Positions 35,041 through 45,004 of a stretch of 64,000 nt of DNA are shown here, one piece after another (the stretch's first letter is position 1; each line of letters opens with the position of its first letter). The stretch lies in NCBI GenBank assembly GCA_900471515.1, contig UCFC01000015.1:1-64000 (forward strand). Direction: 5' to 3'. The stretch is from Hyphomicrobiales bacterium (GTDB lineage: Bacteria > Pseudomonadota > Alphaproteobacteria > Rhizobiales > Rhizobiaceae). The notes beneath the pieces were generated by a model, which saw nothing but the letters and a program-made list of their open reading frames with translations, did no database searches and was not told the DNA's origin. The translations under genes and the position numbers were made by a program.

Positions 35041-36594
35041 TCAGACGCCGATCGCTTCGCTGAGCACTTCTTCATGCGTCGCCGCGTGGAAATCGTGGCT
35101 TGCGACCAGCCTGCCGCCACGGAAGACATGCAGCCGGTCGGCCAGTTCGTAGACCTCCGGCAGGTAGGAGGAGATGAGGATGATGCCCGCCCCCTCCTTC
35201 AGAAGCTTGGCGAAGAGCCGGTAGATTTCCGCCTTGGTGCCGACGTCGACGCCGACGGTCGGCTCGTCGAAGATGAAAAGCCGCGCCCCGTGGGAGAGCC
35301 ACTTGCCGATGACGATCTTCTGCTGGTTGCCGCCCGACATGCTGGAGGCGGCAACGCGCCGGCTCGGCGTCTTGATGCTGAGATCGCGGATCTGCTTGTC
35401 GGCATTGCCCGATTCGCGCGTGTGGTTGATGACCGGGCCGTGGCTCAGCCGGCCGAACACCGGCAGGTTGATGTTGAGGCCGATCGGCAGGTTGAGGCAG
35501 AGCCCCTGGTCGCGCCGGCTTTCGGGCGCCAGCGCAATGCCGAGTTCCATCGCGGTGCGCTCGTTCCTGATATCGACGCGCTTGCCCATCCAGTGGATTT
35601 CGCCCGCACTTGTCGGCTGGCGCCCGTAGAGCCCGAGCGCGAATTCGCTGCGCCCGGCGCCGATCAGCCCGTAGAGCCCGACGATCTGCCCTGCCTTGAC
35701 GGTGAGCGACACGTCCTCGAAGCCGGGGCCGGAAAGGCCGCACACGTCGAGGATCGTCTCGCCGGGCGCAATCTCTTCCTTGTGGTAGATCTGCTCGATC
35801 GAGCGGTTGATCATCAGCGCGATCAGTTCGGCCTCGTTGGTCTCGCCGATCAGCCGCGTGCCGACATGCGTGCCGTCGCGCAGGACCGAGACGCGGTCGG
35901 CCAGCTCGAACACTTCTTCCATGCGGTGGCTGATATAGACGATGGTGACGCCTTCGCCCTGCAGGCGGCGGATCAGCTTGAAGAGCTGCGCCGATTCCTG
36001 GCGCGTCAGATAGGCCGTCGGCTCGTCGAAGATCAGGAACTGCGTGCCGCGCATGGCCGCGCGCGCGGTGGCCACAAGCTGCTGCTGGCCGATTGTCAGC
36101 GAACTCAGGAGCGCGCCGGCCGGCAGGCCGAAGCCGAGATCGTCGAGCACGGCCTGCGCCATCTTCTCCATCTGCTTGCGGCGCATCAGCCCGTAGCGGT
36201 TGACCTCGTCGCCGAGGAAGAGGTTGGCGGCAACCGTCAGGTGCCGGCAGAGCACGACCTCCTGGTGTACGGCGTTGATGCCGCGGGCGATCGCCTCGTT
36301 CGGCGTCGACAGGCCCACCGGATGGCCGCACCACAGGACCTCGCCGGCCGTGCGGGTGATGACGCCGGTGAGCAATTTGATAAGGGTGGATTTGCCGGCG
36401 CCGTTTTCGCCGACGATGGCGTGGATTTCGCCGGCAAGGAAGGTCATCGTCGCCGGTTTCAGCGCCTGCACGTGACCGTAGTTCTTCTGCAGGCCTTTCA
36501 GTTCGAGGATGGGCGATCCGGCCGCAATTCGATTGGCTTCTTTCAGCGTGGCGCTGTCATCGTGGCGATGACTGACCTCTTCCAGTCCGACCAT
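35041..36594 (-). CDS. Sugar ABC transporter, double-domain ATP-binding protein (RbsA type)
   Basis: A 517-residue ATPase made of two ABC domains. The first has a full Walker A (GENGAGKST) and signature. The second reads GLIGAGRSE and lacks the Walker A lysine, which is normal for the RbsA/MglA group, and carries MSGGNQQKIVIGKWL as its signature. The ATG at 36594 begins the protein, and an N-terminal stretch of about 25 polar residues precedes the first domain. A hairpin separates the gene from the binding-protein gene upstream. Confidence 0.92.
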   Translation of the reverse strand: MVGLEEVSHRHDDSATLKEANRIAAGSPILELKGLQKNYGHVQALKPATMTFLAGEIHAIVGENGAGKSTLIKLLTGVITRTAGEVLWCGHPVGLSTPNEAIARGINAVHQEVVLCRHLTVAANLFLGDEVNRYGLMRRKQMEKMAQAVLDDLGFGLPAGALLSSLTIGQQQLVATARAAMRGTQFLIFDEPTAYLTRQESAQLFKLIRRLQGEGVTIVYISHRMEEVFELADRVSVLRDGTHVGTRLIGETNEAELIALMINRSIEQIYHKEEIAPGETILDVCGLSGPGFEDVSLTVKAGQIVGLYGLIGAGRSEFALGLYGRQPTSAGEIHWMGKRVDIRNERTAMELGIALAPESRRDQGLCLNLPIGLNINLPVFGRLSHGPVINHTRESGNADKQIRDLSIKTPSRRVAASSMSGGNQQKIVIGKWLSHGARLFIFDEPTVGVDVGTKAEIYRLFAKLLKEGAGIILISSYLPEVYELADRLHVFRGGRLVASHDFHAATHEEVLSEAIGV

Positions 36595-36653
36595 GGACCT
36601 CTCCTCCTCTTGTCACGTCCGTTCCATCCCCGGCAAACCATACCATCGGATGG

Positions 36654-36688
36654 AAAAGGCCGCGCCGGTTTTTGCAGCCGGCGCGGCC
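36654..36688 (-). terminator. Attenuating terminator after the RbsB-type gene
   Basis: An 11-bp perfect GC stem (36658-36668/36678-36688) lies just after the binding-protein stop and is followed on the - strand by TTTT. It would reduce transcription into the ATPase gene. Confidence 0.7.
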
Positions 36689-36699
36689 CGTCTGTCGCC

Positions 36700-37689
36700 T
36701 TACTTGATCTTCGGGTTCAGAAGCGCGTCGATCTTCGGATCGGCCATGTTCGCCTTGGTGACGAGGTTGGCGCCGGTATCGACGTTTTCGGCCACCTTCT
36801 CGCCCTTGGAGACGGCAAGCGCGGTCTTCACGCCGTCATAACCCATGCGGTAGGGGTCCTGGACGACGAGGCCGGCAATGGCGCCGTCCTTGAGGAAGCC
36901 GACGGTCTTGTCATCGCTGTCGAAGCCGATGACCTTGATCTTGTCGCCGAGCTTGTTTTCGGCGATCGCCTGGCCCACGCCCTGCGCCATGATGAGGTTG
37001 GAGGCGAAGACGCCGACGAGGTTCGGGTTGGCCGTGATCAGGTCGGTCATCATGTTGAGGCCGGTCGTGGCCTGGCCGTCGCCATACTTGTCGGCGATGA
37101 CCTTCAGGCCCGGATGCTTGGTCTTGATCTGGTCAAGGAAGCCTTCGCGGCGCTGCTCCAGCGAGCCGACGCCCGGCAGGTTGGTGAGAAGCACGACGTC
37201 GCCTTCTTCCTTGCCCGTCATCTCCTTGATGGCGGCGGCAAGGCCGTCAGCGGCGATGCGCCCGCCCTGGACGTTGTCGGTCGTCAGGAACGACTTGAAC
37301 GACTTGGAATCGGCAGCCGAGTCGATGCCGATGATCGGAACGGACTTGGCGGCCTCGTCGATCGGCTTGCCGAGCGCCTTGAACTCGGTCGGCGAGATGA
37401 CGATGGCGGCAGGCTTGCCGGCAACGGCGTTCTCGAGAATGCTGATCTGGCCGTTGATGTCGGACTCTGCCTGCGCGCCGAGTTCCGGCACGTTGACGCC
37501 GAGATCCTTGCCGGCCTTGCGTGCGCCGGCCAGAACGATCTGCCAGTAGAAGGACGTCGTGTCCTTGACGATGATCGGGATCGTCACGTCGGCGGCAAAG
37601 GACGCGGCCGGCATCGCCGTCGCGATGACGGCAGCGCCTGCAAGCGCCGTAAAGGCACGGCGCGACAGAAGGGATTTCACGATGCTCAT
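36700..37689 (-). CDS. Sugar ABC transporter, periplasmic binding protein (RbsB type)
   Basis: A 329-residue sugar-binding protein. The signal peptide has a twin-arginine-like start (SRRAFTALAGAAVIA) and probable cleavage after SFA. Strand VTIPIIVKDTTSFYWQ opens the mature protein. The ATG at 37689 follows GGAGAA. The longer frame to 37806 runs through an AT-rich palindrome that is clearly regulatory. The gene has its own operator-like region upstream, separate from the fucU block. Confidence 0.88.
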   Translation of the reverse strand: MSIVKSLLSRRAFTALAGAAVIATAMPAASFAADVTIPIIVKDTTSFYWQIVLAGARKAGKDLGVNVPELGAQAESDINGQISILENAVAGKPAAIVISPTEFKALGKPIDEAAKSVPIIGIDSAADSKSFKSFLTTDNVQGGRIAADGLAAAIKEMTGKEEGDVVLLTNLPGVGSLEQRREGFLDQIKTKHPGLKVIADKYGDGQATTGLNMMTDLITANPNLVGVFASNLIMAQGVGQAIAENKLGDKIKVIGFDSDDKTVGFLKDGAIAGLVVQDPYRMGYDGVKTALAVSKGEKVAENVDTGANLVTKANMADPKIDALLNPKIK

Positions 37690-37754
37690 AAAGGTTCTCC
37701 TCTCAGGGTGCGTTCTCCTCCAATGAAACCGGACCGCTGAACGCAGGCGGACGA

Positions 37755-37776
37755 TTTTTATCGATAAAAAACATTT
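37755..37776. promoter_or_regulatory. AT-rich operator, site 1 of a shared pair
   Basis: TTTTTATCGATAAAAA (37755-37770) is a perfect 16-bp palindrome, followed by ACATTT. The same 22 bases occur with three changes at 40989-41010 between the dehydratase and the GntR gene. It lies 66 bases before the binding-protein start and is probably bound by the GntR regulator. Confidence 0.65.
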
Positions 37777-37901
37777 GCATTGAGAAGCTAGCCGAGGCGC
37801 AAACAAATTGCAAGTGCGCTGATTTCGCCTTCGCGGCCTGCTAAATTTCTTCCCAAGTAATTGTTTTTATTTCAAATATATAAGGACCTGAAATAAGGTC
37901 C

Positions 37902-38348
37902 TCAGTCGAACTGCACCTCGTGCGGATGCACGACGCCCTTCTTCAAAATCAGGTTGCCGTACAGCCGGAACTCCGTCGTCGCGACGATATAGGCGGCCTT
38001 GCGGGCCATCTCGTAAAAGGCGAACCGTTCGACGGAGGCGATGGAAAAATCGCCGGCGCGGCGGGTGACGATCGCCTGGAATTCGGCGCAGACCTCCGGC
38101 ACCGCCTTCGGGTCGCCCACCACTTCCATGCGCCATGCCGATTGCGGCACGAACGTATCGAGCGGCATGTGGGTGAGGATCGCCTCGGCCATGGCGGTGG
38201 CGCTCACGCCATCGGCGCGGATGACGTCAGGCCCCATGCTGCTTGCCGGGAAATTGGCGTCGGCAATGACGATATCGTCGCCGTGCCCCATGCTTTTGAG
38301 CGCATGGAGCAGGTCGGGGCCGAGAAGCGGGTGAATACCTTTCAGCAT
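37902..38348 (-). CDS. RbsD/FucU-family mutarotase, probable L-fucose mutarotase
   Basis: A 148-residue RbsD/FucU protein: MLKGIHPLLGPDLL, GHGDDIVIADANFP, and the closing YGNLILKKGVV. FucU members interconvert alpha- and beta-L-fucose and related sugars. It lies 9 bases after the aldo/keto reductase gene on the same strand, so the two form one transcript, and the pairing suggests the reductase needs one anomer. It is a paralogue of the gene at 5974-6450. Confidence 0.88.
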   Translation of the reverse strand: MLKGIHPLLGPDLLHALKSMGHGDDIVIADANFPASSMGPDVIRADGVSATAMAEAILTHMPLDTFVPQSAWRMEVVGDPKAVPEVCAEFQAIVTRRAGDFSIASVERFAFYEMARKAAYIVATTEFRLYGNLILKKGVVHPHEVQFD

Positions 38349-38357
38349 GGCGGTTCC

Positions 38358-39377
38358 TCAGACGCGGACGGCTTCTTCGCCGAGCGGGGCGGCGGTGAGC
38401 GTGTAGGGTTCGAATTCGGGATAGAGGCCGGCCGGCAGCTGCGGCTCGAAATTCTCCATGTTGCGCGCAAGGCTGGCGGGCTTCGCCGTGCCGATCAGCA
38501 CCGAGGAGACGACCGGGTCGCGCAGCGGAAACTGCAGGGCAGGGGCGGCAAGCGGCAGGCCGTGGCGCCTGGCCACCTCTTCCATCGCGCCCACCTTGGC
38601 AAGCACGTCCTCGCTCGCCGGCATATAGTCGAAATGCGAGCCCGGCACCGGCCCGGTTGCCAGGATGCCGGAATTGAACACGCCGCCGACGACGAGCGAG
38701 GTGCCCTTTTGCCGGCAGAGCGGAATGAGTTCGGCAACGGCCGAGCGGTCGAGCAGCGTATAGCGGCCGGCAAGCAGGATCGTGTCGATATCGGCGTTGC
38801 GCATCACGTCCAGGCAGACAGGAACCTCGTTGACGCCGAGGCCGAAAGCCTTGATCGCTCCCGAGGATTTCAGCTGTTCCAGCGCCTTGACGCCGCTGTC
38901 GAGGAAGTTCTTCAGATGCACGGCGTTTTTGGCCGCGCCATGCGTATAGGCGCCGATATCGTGCACGAAGAGGATATCGATGCGGTTCAGCCCGAGACGC
39001 GCATAGGAAAAATCGACCGAGCGCATGATGCCGTCATAGGAATAGTCGTAATCGGCATCGAAGGAGAGCGGCTCGACATAGCTGTAATCGGGAACCGTGC
39101 CCGTCGGCACCGGGCGCAGCAGGCGGCCGACCTTGGTGGAGAGCACATAGTCGTTCTCCGGCTTGTCGCGCAGGAAATCGCCGACCCGCCGTTCGCCGAG
39201 CCCGAGCCCGTACCAGGGCGCCACGTCGAAATAGCGGATGCCGTGGTTCCAGGCCGCCTCCAGCGTTTCCATCGCCTGCTCACGCGGGCAGGCGCGGTAA
39301 AGGCCGCCAAGCGCTGCGGCGCCGAAGCTGATTTCGGTCACTTCGAGCGCCGTCCTGCCGATCCTCCTCGTCTTCAT
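38358..39377 (-). CDS. Aldo/keto reductase, probable L-fucose (D-threo-aldose) dehydrogenase
   Basis: A 339-residue aldo/keto reductase. Recognisable parts are ISFGAAALGGLY, FDVAPWYGLGLGERRVG with the catalytic Asp and Tyr, STKVGR with Lys, and DILFVHDIG with His. It resembles D-threo-aldose 1-dehydrogenases that oxidise L-fucose to the lactone. Two ATGs occur at 39380 and 39377. The second was chosen because AGGAGG is at better distance. The mutarotase and the altronate-family dehydratase next to it fit a non-phosphorylative route. Confidence 0.85.
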   Translation of the reverse strand: MKTRRIGRTALEVTEISFGAAALGGLYRACPREQAMETLEAAWNHGIRYFDVAPWYGLGLGERRVGDFLRDKPENDYVLSTKVGRLLRPVPTGTVPDYSYVEPLSFDADYDYSYDGIMRSVDFSYARLGLNRIDILFVHDIGAYTHGAAKNAVHLKNFLDSGVKALEQLKSSGAIKAFGLGVNEVPVCLDVMRNADIDTILLAGRYTLLDRSAVAELIPLCRQKGTSLVVGGVFNSGILATGPVPGSHFDYMPASEDVLAKVGAMEEVARRHGLPLAAPALQFPLRDPVVSSVLIGTAKPASLARNMENFEPQLPAGLYPEFEPYTLTAAPLGEEAVRV

Positions 39378-39417
39378 CATTCCTCCTCGTGAAGACCTGA
39401 AATCCATTCAATATTAT

Positions 39418-40920
39418 CTAGAGCGTGGCGCCGAGATGCCACGGCACAAATTCGTTATCGCCATAGCCGAAAATTTCACTTTTCGTTTTCTTGCCGGAGG
39501 CGGTGTCGACGATCAGGTCGAAGATCTCGCGGCCCTTGGCGCTGATCGTCGTGTCGCCGGTGACGATCGTGCCGCAATCGATATCCATGTCCTCTTCCAT
39601 CGAGGCATAGAGGGCCGAATTGCTTGCGAGCTTCAGCGACGGCGCCGGGCGACAGCCGAAGCAGGAGCCGCGGCCGGTGGTGAAGGCGATCATGTTCGCC
39701 CCGCCGGCAACCTGGCCGGTGGCCGAGACCGGGTCGTAGCCGGGCGTATCCATGAAGACGAGGCCGGGGGCGGTCACGCGCTCGGCATAACCGTAGACCG
39801 CCGTCAGCGGCGAGCGGCCGCCCTTGGCAACGGCGCCGAGCGACTTTTCGAGAATGGTCGTCAGCCCCCCGCGCTTGTTGCCCGGCGACGGGTTGTTGTC
39901 GAGCGAGGCGCCGTGCAGGGCGACGTAATCCTCCCACCAGGCGATCTTCTCGTCGAGCTTCCTGGCGACCTCTTCGCTGACGGCGCGGCTGCGCAGCAGG
40001 TGTTCGGCGCCGTAGATCTCGGAAGTTTCCGAAAGGATCGCCGTGCCGCCGGCAGCGGCCAGCAGGTCGGCGGCGACACCCAGCGCCGGATTGGCGGTAA
40101 TGCCCGAAAAACCGTCCGAGCCGCCGCATTGCAACCCGATGATGATCTCGCTGATCGACATCGGCACGCGCTTTTCCCGGCCGACATCGGCGGCGATCTC
40201 GCGCAGCACGCCCATGGCGCGCTCGACCGCCCGGCGCGAACCGCCGGCGTCCTGGATGTTGAAATGCCGCTTGGAGGCGCCGGCCCCGCTCTGGCCGTAC
40301 AGCGTCAGCTGGTTGACCTCGCAGCCAAGCCCGATCATCAGCACGCCGCCGAAATTCACATGGCGCGTATAACCGGCAAGGGTCCGGTGCAGCACGTTCA
40401 TGCCGTCGCCGGTCGAGCTCATGCCGCAGCCCTGGTCGTGCACGATCGGCACGAAACCGTCGATCCCGTCATAATGCGGCAGGATGGTGCGGTTGGCCTC
40501 GTCGGCAATCGCCCGGCAGACCGTGGTGGAACAGTTCACGCTGGCGATGATGCCGATATAGTTGCGCGTGGCCGCCCGCCCGTCGGCGCGGCGATAGCCC
40601 ATGAAGGTGCGCGCCTTGTCTGCCGCGCTCGCCTCTTCCGGGGCGGAATTGGCCGATGCCGCCAGACGGTCGTTTTCGAAATGCAGGTTGTGGCTGTGAA
40701 CATGGTCGCCGGCCTTCACGTCGGCCGTCGTGCGGCCGATCGCCTGGCCGTATTTGACGACCGGCGTGCCGAGCGGGATATCGGTAATGGCGACCTTGTG
40801 GCCGGCGTCGATCTTCTGCCGCACCGTCACGCCGGCAACGGGCGATCCCTCGGCGATCGGGGCCGTCGCGACCGCGACATTGTCTCCGGCCGACAGGATG
40901 ATCCAGTTCTGTCTGTCCAA
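39418..40920 (-). CDS. Altronate/UxaA-family sugar-acid dehydratase
   Basis: A roughly 500-residue dehydratase of the altronate/galactarate family. An N-terminal SAF domain begins LSAGDNVAVA, and the catalytic domain contains GIIASVNCSTTVC, HDQGCGMSSTGDG, IGLGCEVNQ and GLQCGGSDGFSG with conserved cysteines for iron. Members of this family are known to dehydrate L-fuconate, D-arabinonate and L-galactonate as well as D-altronate. The proposed start is TTG at 40920 with GGGAG six bases upstream. An ATG at 40950 is the alternative. It heads the catabolic block. Confidence 0.85.
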   Translation of the reverse strand: MDRQNWIILSAGDNVAVATAPIAEGSPVAGVTVRQKIDAGHKVAITDIPLGTPVVKYGQAIGRTTADVKAGDHVHSHNLHFENDRLAASANSAPEEASAADKARTFMGYRRADGRAATRNYIGIIASVNCSTTVCRAIADEANRTILPHYDGIDGFVPIVHDQGCGMSSTGDGMNVLHRTLAGYTRHVNFGGVLMIGLGCEVNQLTLYGQSGAGASKRHFNIQDAGGSRRAVERAMGVLREIAADVGREKRVPMSISEIIIGLQCGGSDGFSGITANPALGVAADLLAAAGGTAILSETSEIYGAEHLLRSRAVSEEVARKLDEKIAWWEDYVALHGASLDNNPSPGNKRGGLTTILEKSLGAVAKGGRSPLTAVYGYAERVTAPGLVFMDTPGYDPVSATGQVAGGANMIAFTTGRGSCFGCRPAPSLKLASNSALYASMEEDMDIDCGTIVTGDTTISAKGREIFDLIVDTASGKKTKSEIFGYGDNEFVPWHLGATL

Positions 40921-40988
40921 TCTCTTCTCCCATGGCAACGCCGGCCGCATCGCTGCCCGTTGCCTCGACAAATGCGCATTGATTTTGT

Positions 40989-41010
40989 TTTTTATCTACA
41001 ATAAACATTT
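40989..41010. promoter_or_regulatory. AT-rich operator, site 2 of a shared pair
   Basis: TTTTTATC followed by TACAATAAACATTT matches site 1 (37755-37776) at 19 of 22 positions. It lies between the divergent dehydratase and GntR genes, the expected place for a GntR operator controlling both. Confidence 0.65.
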
Positions 41011-41170
41011 TCAAGTCAACGGGAATATTGATCCTGTGGACGAGGGAGGCAAACAGCCGCAGGCGAGCGAAAATAAGATAAAACTCGCTTGAAGAGGCTT
41101 CTGGTCCGGCTATGCCCGTTCCTGTGGCGGGTATCATCGCCGTGTCGCTCGGGCGGAAAGCGGGGGTCTG

Positions 41171-42070
41171 ATGGCAAGGCAGAATACGGTCTTCAAGGAA
41201 GCCTATAACCGGTATGCGGCGGCATTGCGCATGGATACCGCGCTGCCCTCCGAGCCGGAGATCGCCGCCCAGCTCGGCGTCAGCCGCAGCACGGCGCGCG
41301 CCATCCTCACCCGCCTCAGCGACGAGGGCATCATCCGCTGGAACAAGCGCCAGAAGATCGTTCTTCGCCAGCCGACCGACCGCGATCTCTTCCCCTCCGA
41401 AGAGACCGACAGCCTGCACGACATCATCGAGCGCAGCTTCATGCAGCGCATCCTCTCCGACGAAGCGGCCCCCGGCATGCAGATCAACGAGCTGGAGCTC
41501 GCCCGCGAGATCGGCACCGGCACGACCAGCGTGCGCGAATTCCTCATCCGCTTCTCCCGCTTCGGCCTGATCGAAAAACGCCCGAACAGCCATTGGACGC
41601 TGAAGGGCTTTACCCGCGAATTCGCGCTGGAACTGGCCGACGTGCGCGAAATGTTCGAGCTGCACTCGGCCGCCGAATTCGGCAAGCTGCCGGCCGACCA
41701 TCAGGCCTGGGCCGATCTGGCGGCCATCAGGGAAGAGCATGTCTCGGTGCTCTCGGACATCAACAACCGCTTCAAGGAATTCTCCGCCCTCGACGAGCGC
41801 TTCCACCTTCTGATCCACCGCGCCTCGAAGAACCGCTTCATCGCCGATTTCTACGACGCCATCGCCATCATCTTCCACTATCACTACCAGTGGAACAAGG
41901 CCGCCGCCCGCGAACGCAACGAGCGCGCCATCCACGAACATCTCGATTATATCGCCGCCCTCGAAGCCCGCGACCAGGCAAGGATCGAGGCCGCCTGCCG
42001 CATCCACCTCCGCTCGGCCCGCCAGACCCTGCTGCAGTCGATCCCGCAGAGTGCCGCCGAAAGCGCCTGA
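41171..42070 (+). CDS. GntR-family regulator (FCD) with an extra HTH
   Basis: A 299-residue GntR regulator. A first winged HTH at about residues 10-66 (PSEPEIAAQLGVSRSTARAI) is followed by a second at about 85-147 (INELELAREIGTGTTSVREF) and a C-terminal FCD ligand domain at about 150-290 with His-rich segments (FHLLIHRASKN, FHYHYQW). FCD proteins normally have one HTH and about 240 residues. It is divergent from the sugar-acid dehydratase and is probably the regulator of the 33-41 kb cluster, with a sugar acid as ligand. Confidence 0.87.
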   Translation: MARQNTVFKEAYNRYAAALRMDTALPSEPEIAAQLGVSRSTARAILTRLSDEGIIRWNKRQKIVLRQPTDRDLFPSEETDSLHDIIERSFMQRILSDEAAPGMQINELELAREIGTGTTSVREFLIRFSRFGLIEKRPNSHWTLKGFTREFALELADVREMFELHSAAEFGKLPADHQAWADLAAIREEHVSVLSDINNRFKEFSALDERFHLLIHRASKNRFIADFYDAIAIIFHYHYQWNKAAARERNERAIHEHLDYIAALEARDQARIEAACRIHLRSARQTLLQSIPQSAAESA

Positions 42071-42167
42071 GCGCAGACGTCGGCTTCAAAAAAGATGATC
42101 GCGAAGGGTGTGCCGCTGCACGGTTTGCAACGGGATGAGACGCTTCGATGGGGCGGGACGTTGCCGC

Positions 42168-42222
42168 ACCCCCCCTTCGCCCCATCGGGGAGAAGGTGCC
42201 CGAAGGGCGGATGAGGGGGCCA
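42168..42222. repeat. Rhizobial intergenic palindromic repeat (CCCTCATCCG type)
   Basis: On the - strand the element starts with GCCCCCTCATCCGCCCTTCG and continues with CACCTTCTCCCC, a string I associate with intergenic repeats in Rhizobiales. It folds into a long imperfect hairpin and sits at the convergent ends of the GntR and MFS genes. Confidence 0.55.
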
Positions 42223-42253
42223 CACGGCACCACGCCAACCGATCAGCCTGTCC

Positions 42254-43747
<1,494 letters not shown>

Positions 43748-44087
43748 GGCGGACCTTTCGGAGCTTTCTCCGTGACGGGAAAACTGCTCTCGGTGGCGGG
43801 GCAGGTGCAACGTGTGATACCGGCAGTCTTTTATGCTCCTGCCGGTAGCAGGTAAAGCGCAAGTGATGCGCTTTTCTTCGGCCGCAGCGGTTTATACTGC
43901 TTCCGGCCCCGGCAAATTTCCAATACAAAGCAGTCTGCAAAGGACGTTGCGGCGGGCTCAGCCGCAGCGAGGAGACCCGGCAGGCTGGGCCGCTCCGCTA
44001 TCTGGATGGCGTTTGCGCCGGTTGCCCCAGTCAGGGTCCGATACATGCCCGCGAAGCCTTCGGCTCCGGGCACGGAAACGACAGGAT
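43748..44087. other. 340-base divergent gap with two tandem hairpins
   Basis: The gap lies between the MFS gene and the glycosyltransferase gene. ACCGGCAG (43819-43826) pairs with CTGCCGGT (43839-43846), and AAAGCGCA (43854-43861) pairs with TGCGCTTT (43867-43874), the latter followed by TTC. The second hairpin looks like a terminator on the + strand although no gene ends there, so a short RNA or leader is possible. The rest holds no recognisable gene. Confidence 0.5.
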
Positions 44088-44930
44088 ATGATGACGGATG
44101 TTCTGGCTGCGAGCGGCGGCGTCAAACAGGTAATTTGCATCAACTGGGGCACGCGATACGGGCCGATCTTCATCAACCGGCTCTATGCGATGGTGGCGCG
44201 CAACATCACGCCGCCCTTCACCTTCACCTGTTTCACCGATTGCCGTGACAATCTGCACCCCGCCATCCTGTGCGAGGACCTGCCGCCGCTGGATGTGGAA
44301 ATGCCGGTTAATTCGCGCGGCATCTGGCCGAAGGCCAGGCTCTGGGGGGAAAAGCTCGGCAGCCTCGCCGGCCCTGTCCTCTATCTCGACCTCGATCTCG
44401 TCATCGTCGCCTCCCTCGACGGTTTCTTCCGGATCGGCGGACCTGACGATGTCGTCATGGCCCGCAACCAGACGACGCCCTTCGAAAGGCTCGGCCAGAG
44501 CTCGCTCTTCCGCTTCCCGGTCGGCAAGCTCCTGCCGCTGCAGGAAAAGTTCCGGGCCGATCCGCAGAAAGTGGCCGACGAATACGAATACGAGCAGCGT
44601 TTCGTCACCCGCAACGCGCCGGGCGGGGTAAAGTTCTTCCCGCGAAACTGGGTCCTGCATTTCCGCCAGGACTGTCACTGGCCCTTTCCGCTGAACTATT
44701 TCCTGGCGCCGCGCCTGCCGGCCGGCGCCCGCGTCGTGCTCTTCCCGCGCGGCTTCCACCCGCAGAACGCCATCGACGGCAAATTCGGCCCGCGCGGCCG
44801 TGGCGAAACGCGGCTTAAACATATCAGCGGCGTCTTCGACGCTACCCGACGCGACGGCAAGCAGCCCTTCCGCTACCTGCGCCACTATATATTGCCCACC
44901 CCCTGGGTGGCCGATCACTGGCGCGAGTAG
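44088..44930 (+). CDS. Glycosyltransferase-like protein
   Basis: A 280-residue soluble protein. It starts with a Rossmann-like strand (KQVICINWGTRYG) and has a DxD-type motif in VLYLDLDLVIV that would bind a metal and nucleotide sugar, so it is probably a GT-A fold glycosyltransferase. A late segment, NWVLHFRQDCHWPFP, is typical of rhizobial relatives annotated only as glycosyl transferase. The ATG at 44088 follows AGGA. A second ATG at 44091 is possible. No polysaccharide genes are nearby, so the acceptor is unknown. Confidence 0.75.
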   Translation: MMTDVLAASGGVKQVICINWGTRYGPIFINRLYAMVARNITPPFTFTCFTDCRDNLHPAILCEDLPPLDVEMPVNSRGIWPKARLWGEKLGSLAGPVLYLDLDLVIVASLDGFFRIGGPDDVVMARNQTTPFERLGQSSLFRFPVGKLLPLQEKFRADPQKVADEYEYEQRFVTRNAPGGVKFFPRNWVLHFRQDCHWPFPLNYFLAPRLPAGARVVLFPRGFHPQNAIDGKFGPRGRGETRLKHISGVFDATRRDGKQPFRYLRHYILPTPWVADHWRE

Positions 44931-45004
44931 GAAAGCGGCAGGCGCGGCGGAACAATTTCCCGCCTCGCAAGTTTTCCGCTTCAGGAAAACCCCAGGGTGC
45001 TCCC

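Noticed and set aside
36595..36841. A short + strand frame near the transporter hairpin
   Set aside because: It is antisense to the RbsB-type gene and includes the terminator hairpin.
34189..37740. A 1183-codon open frame on the + strand
   Set aside because: It runs antisense through three transporter genes that have clear family motifs, and it has the Arg/Ala/Asp-rich composition typical of antisense frames in GC-rich DNA.
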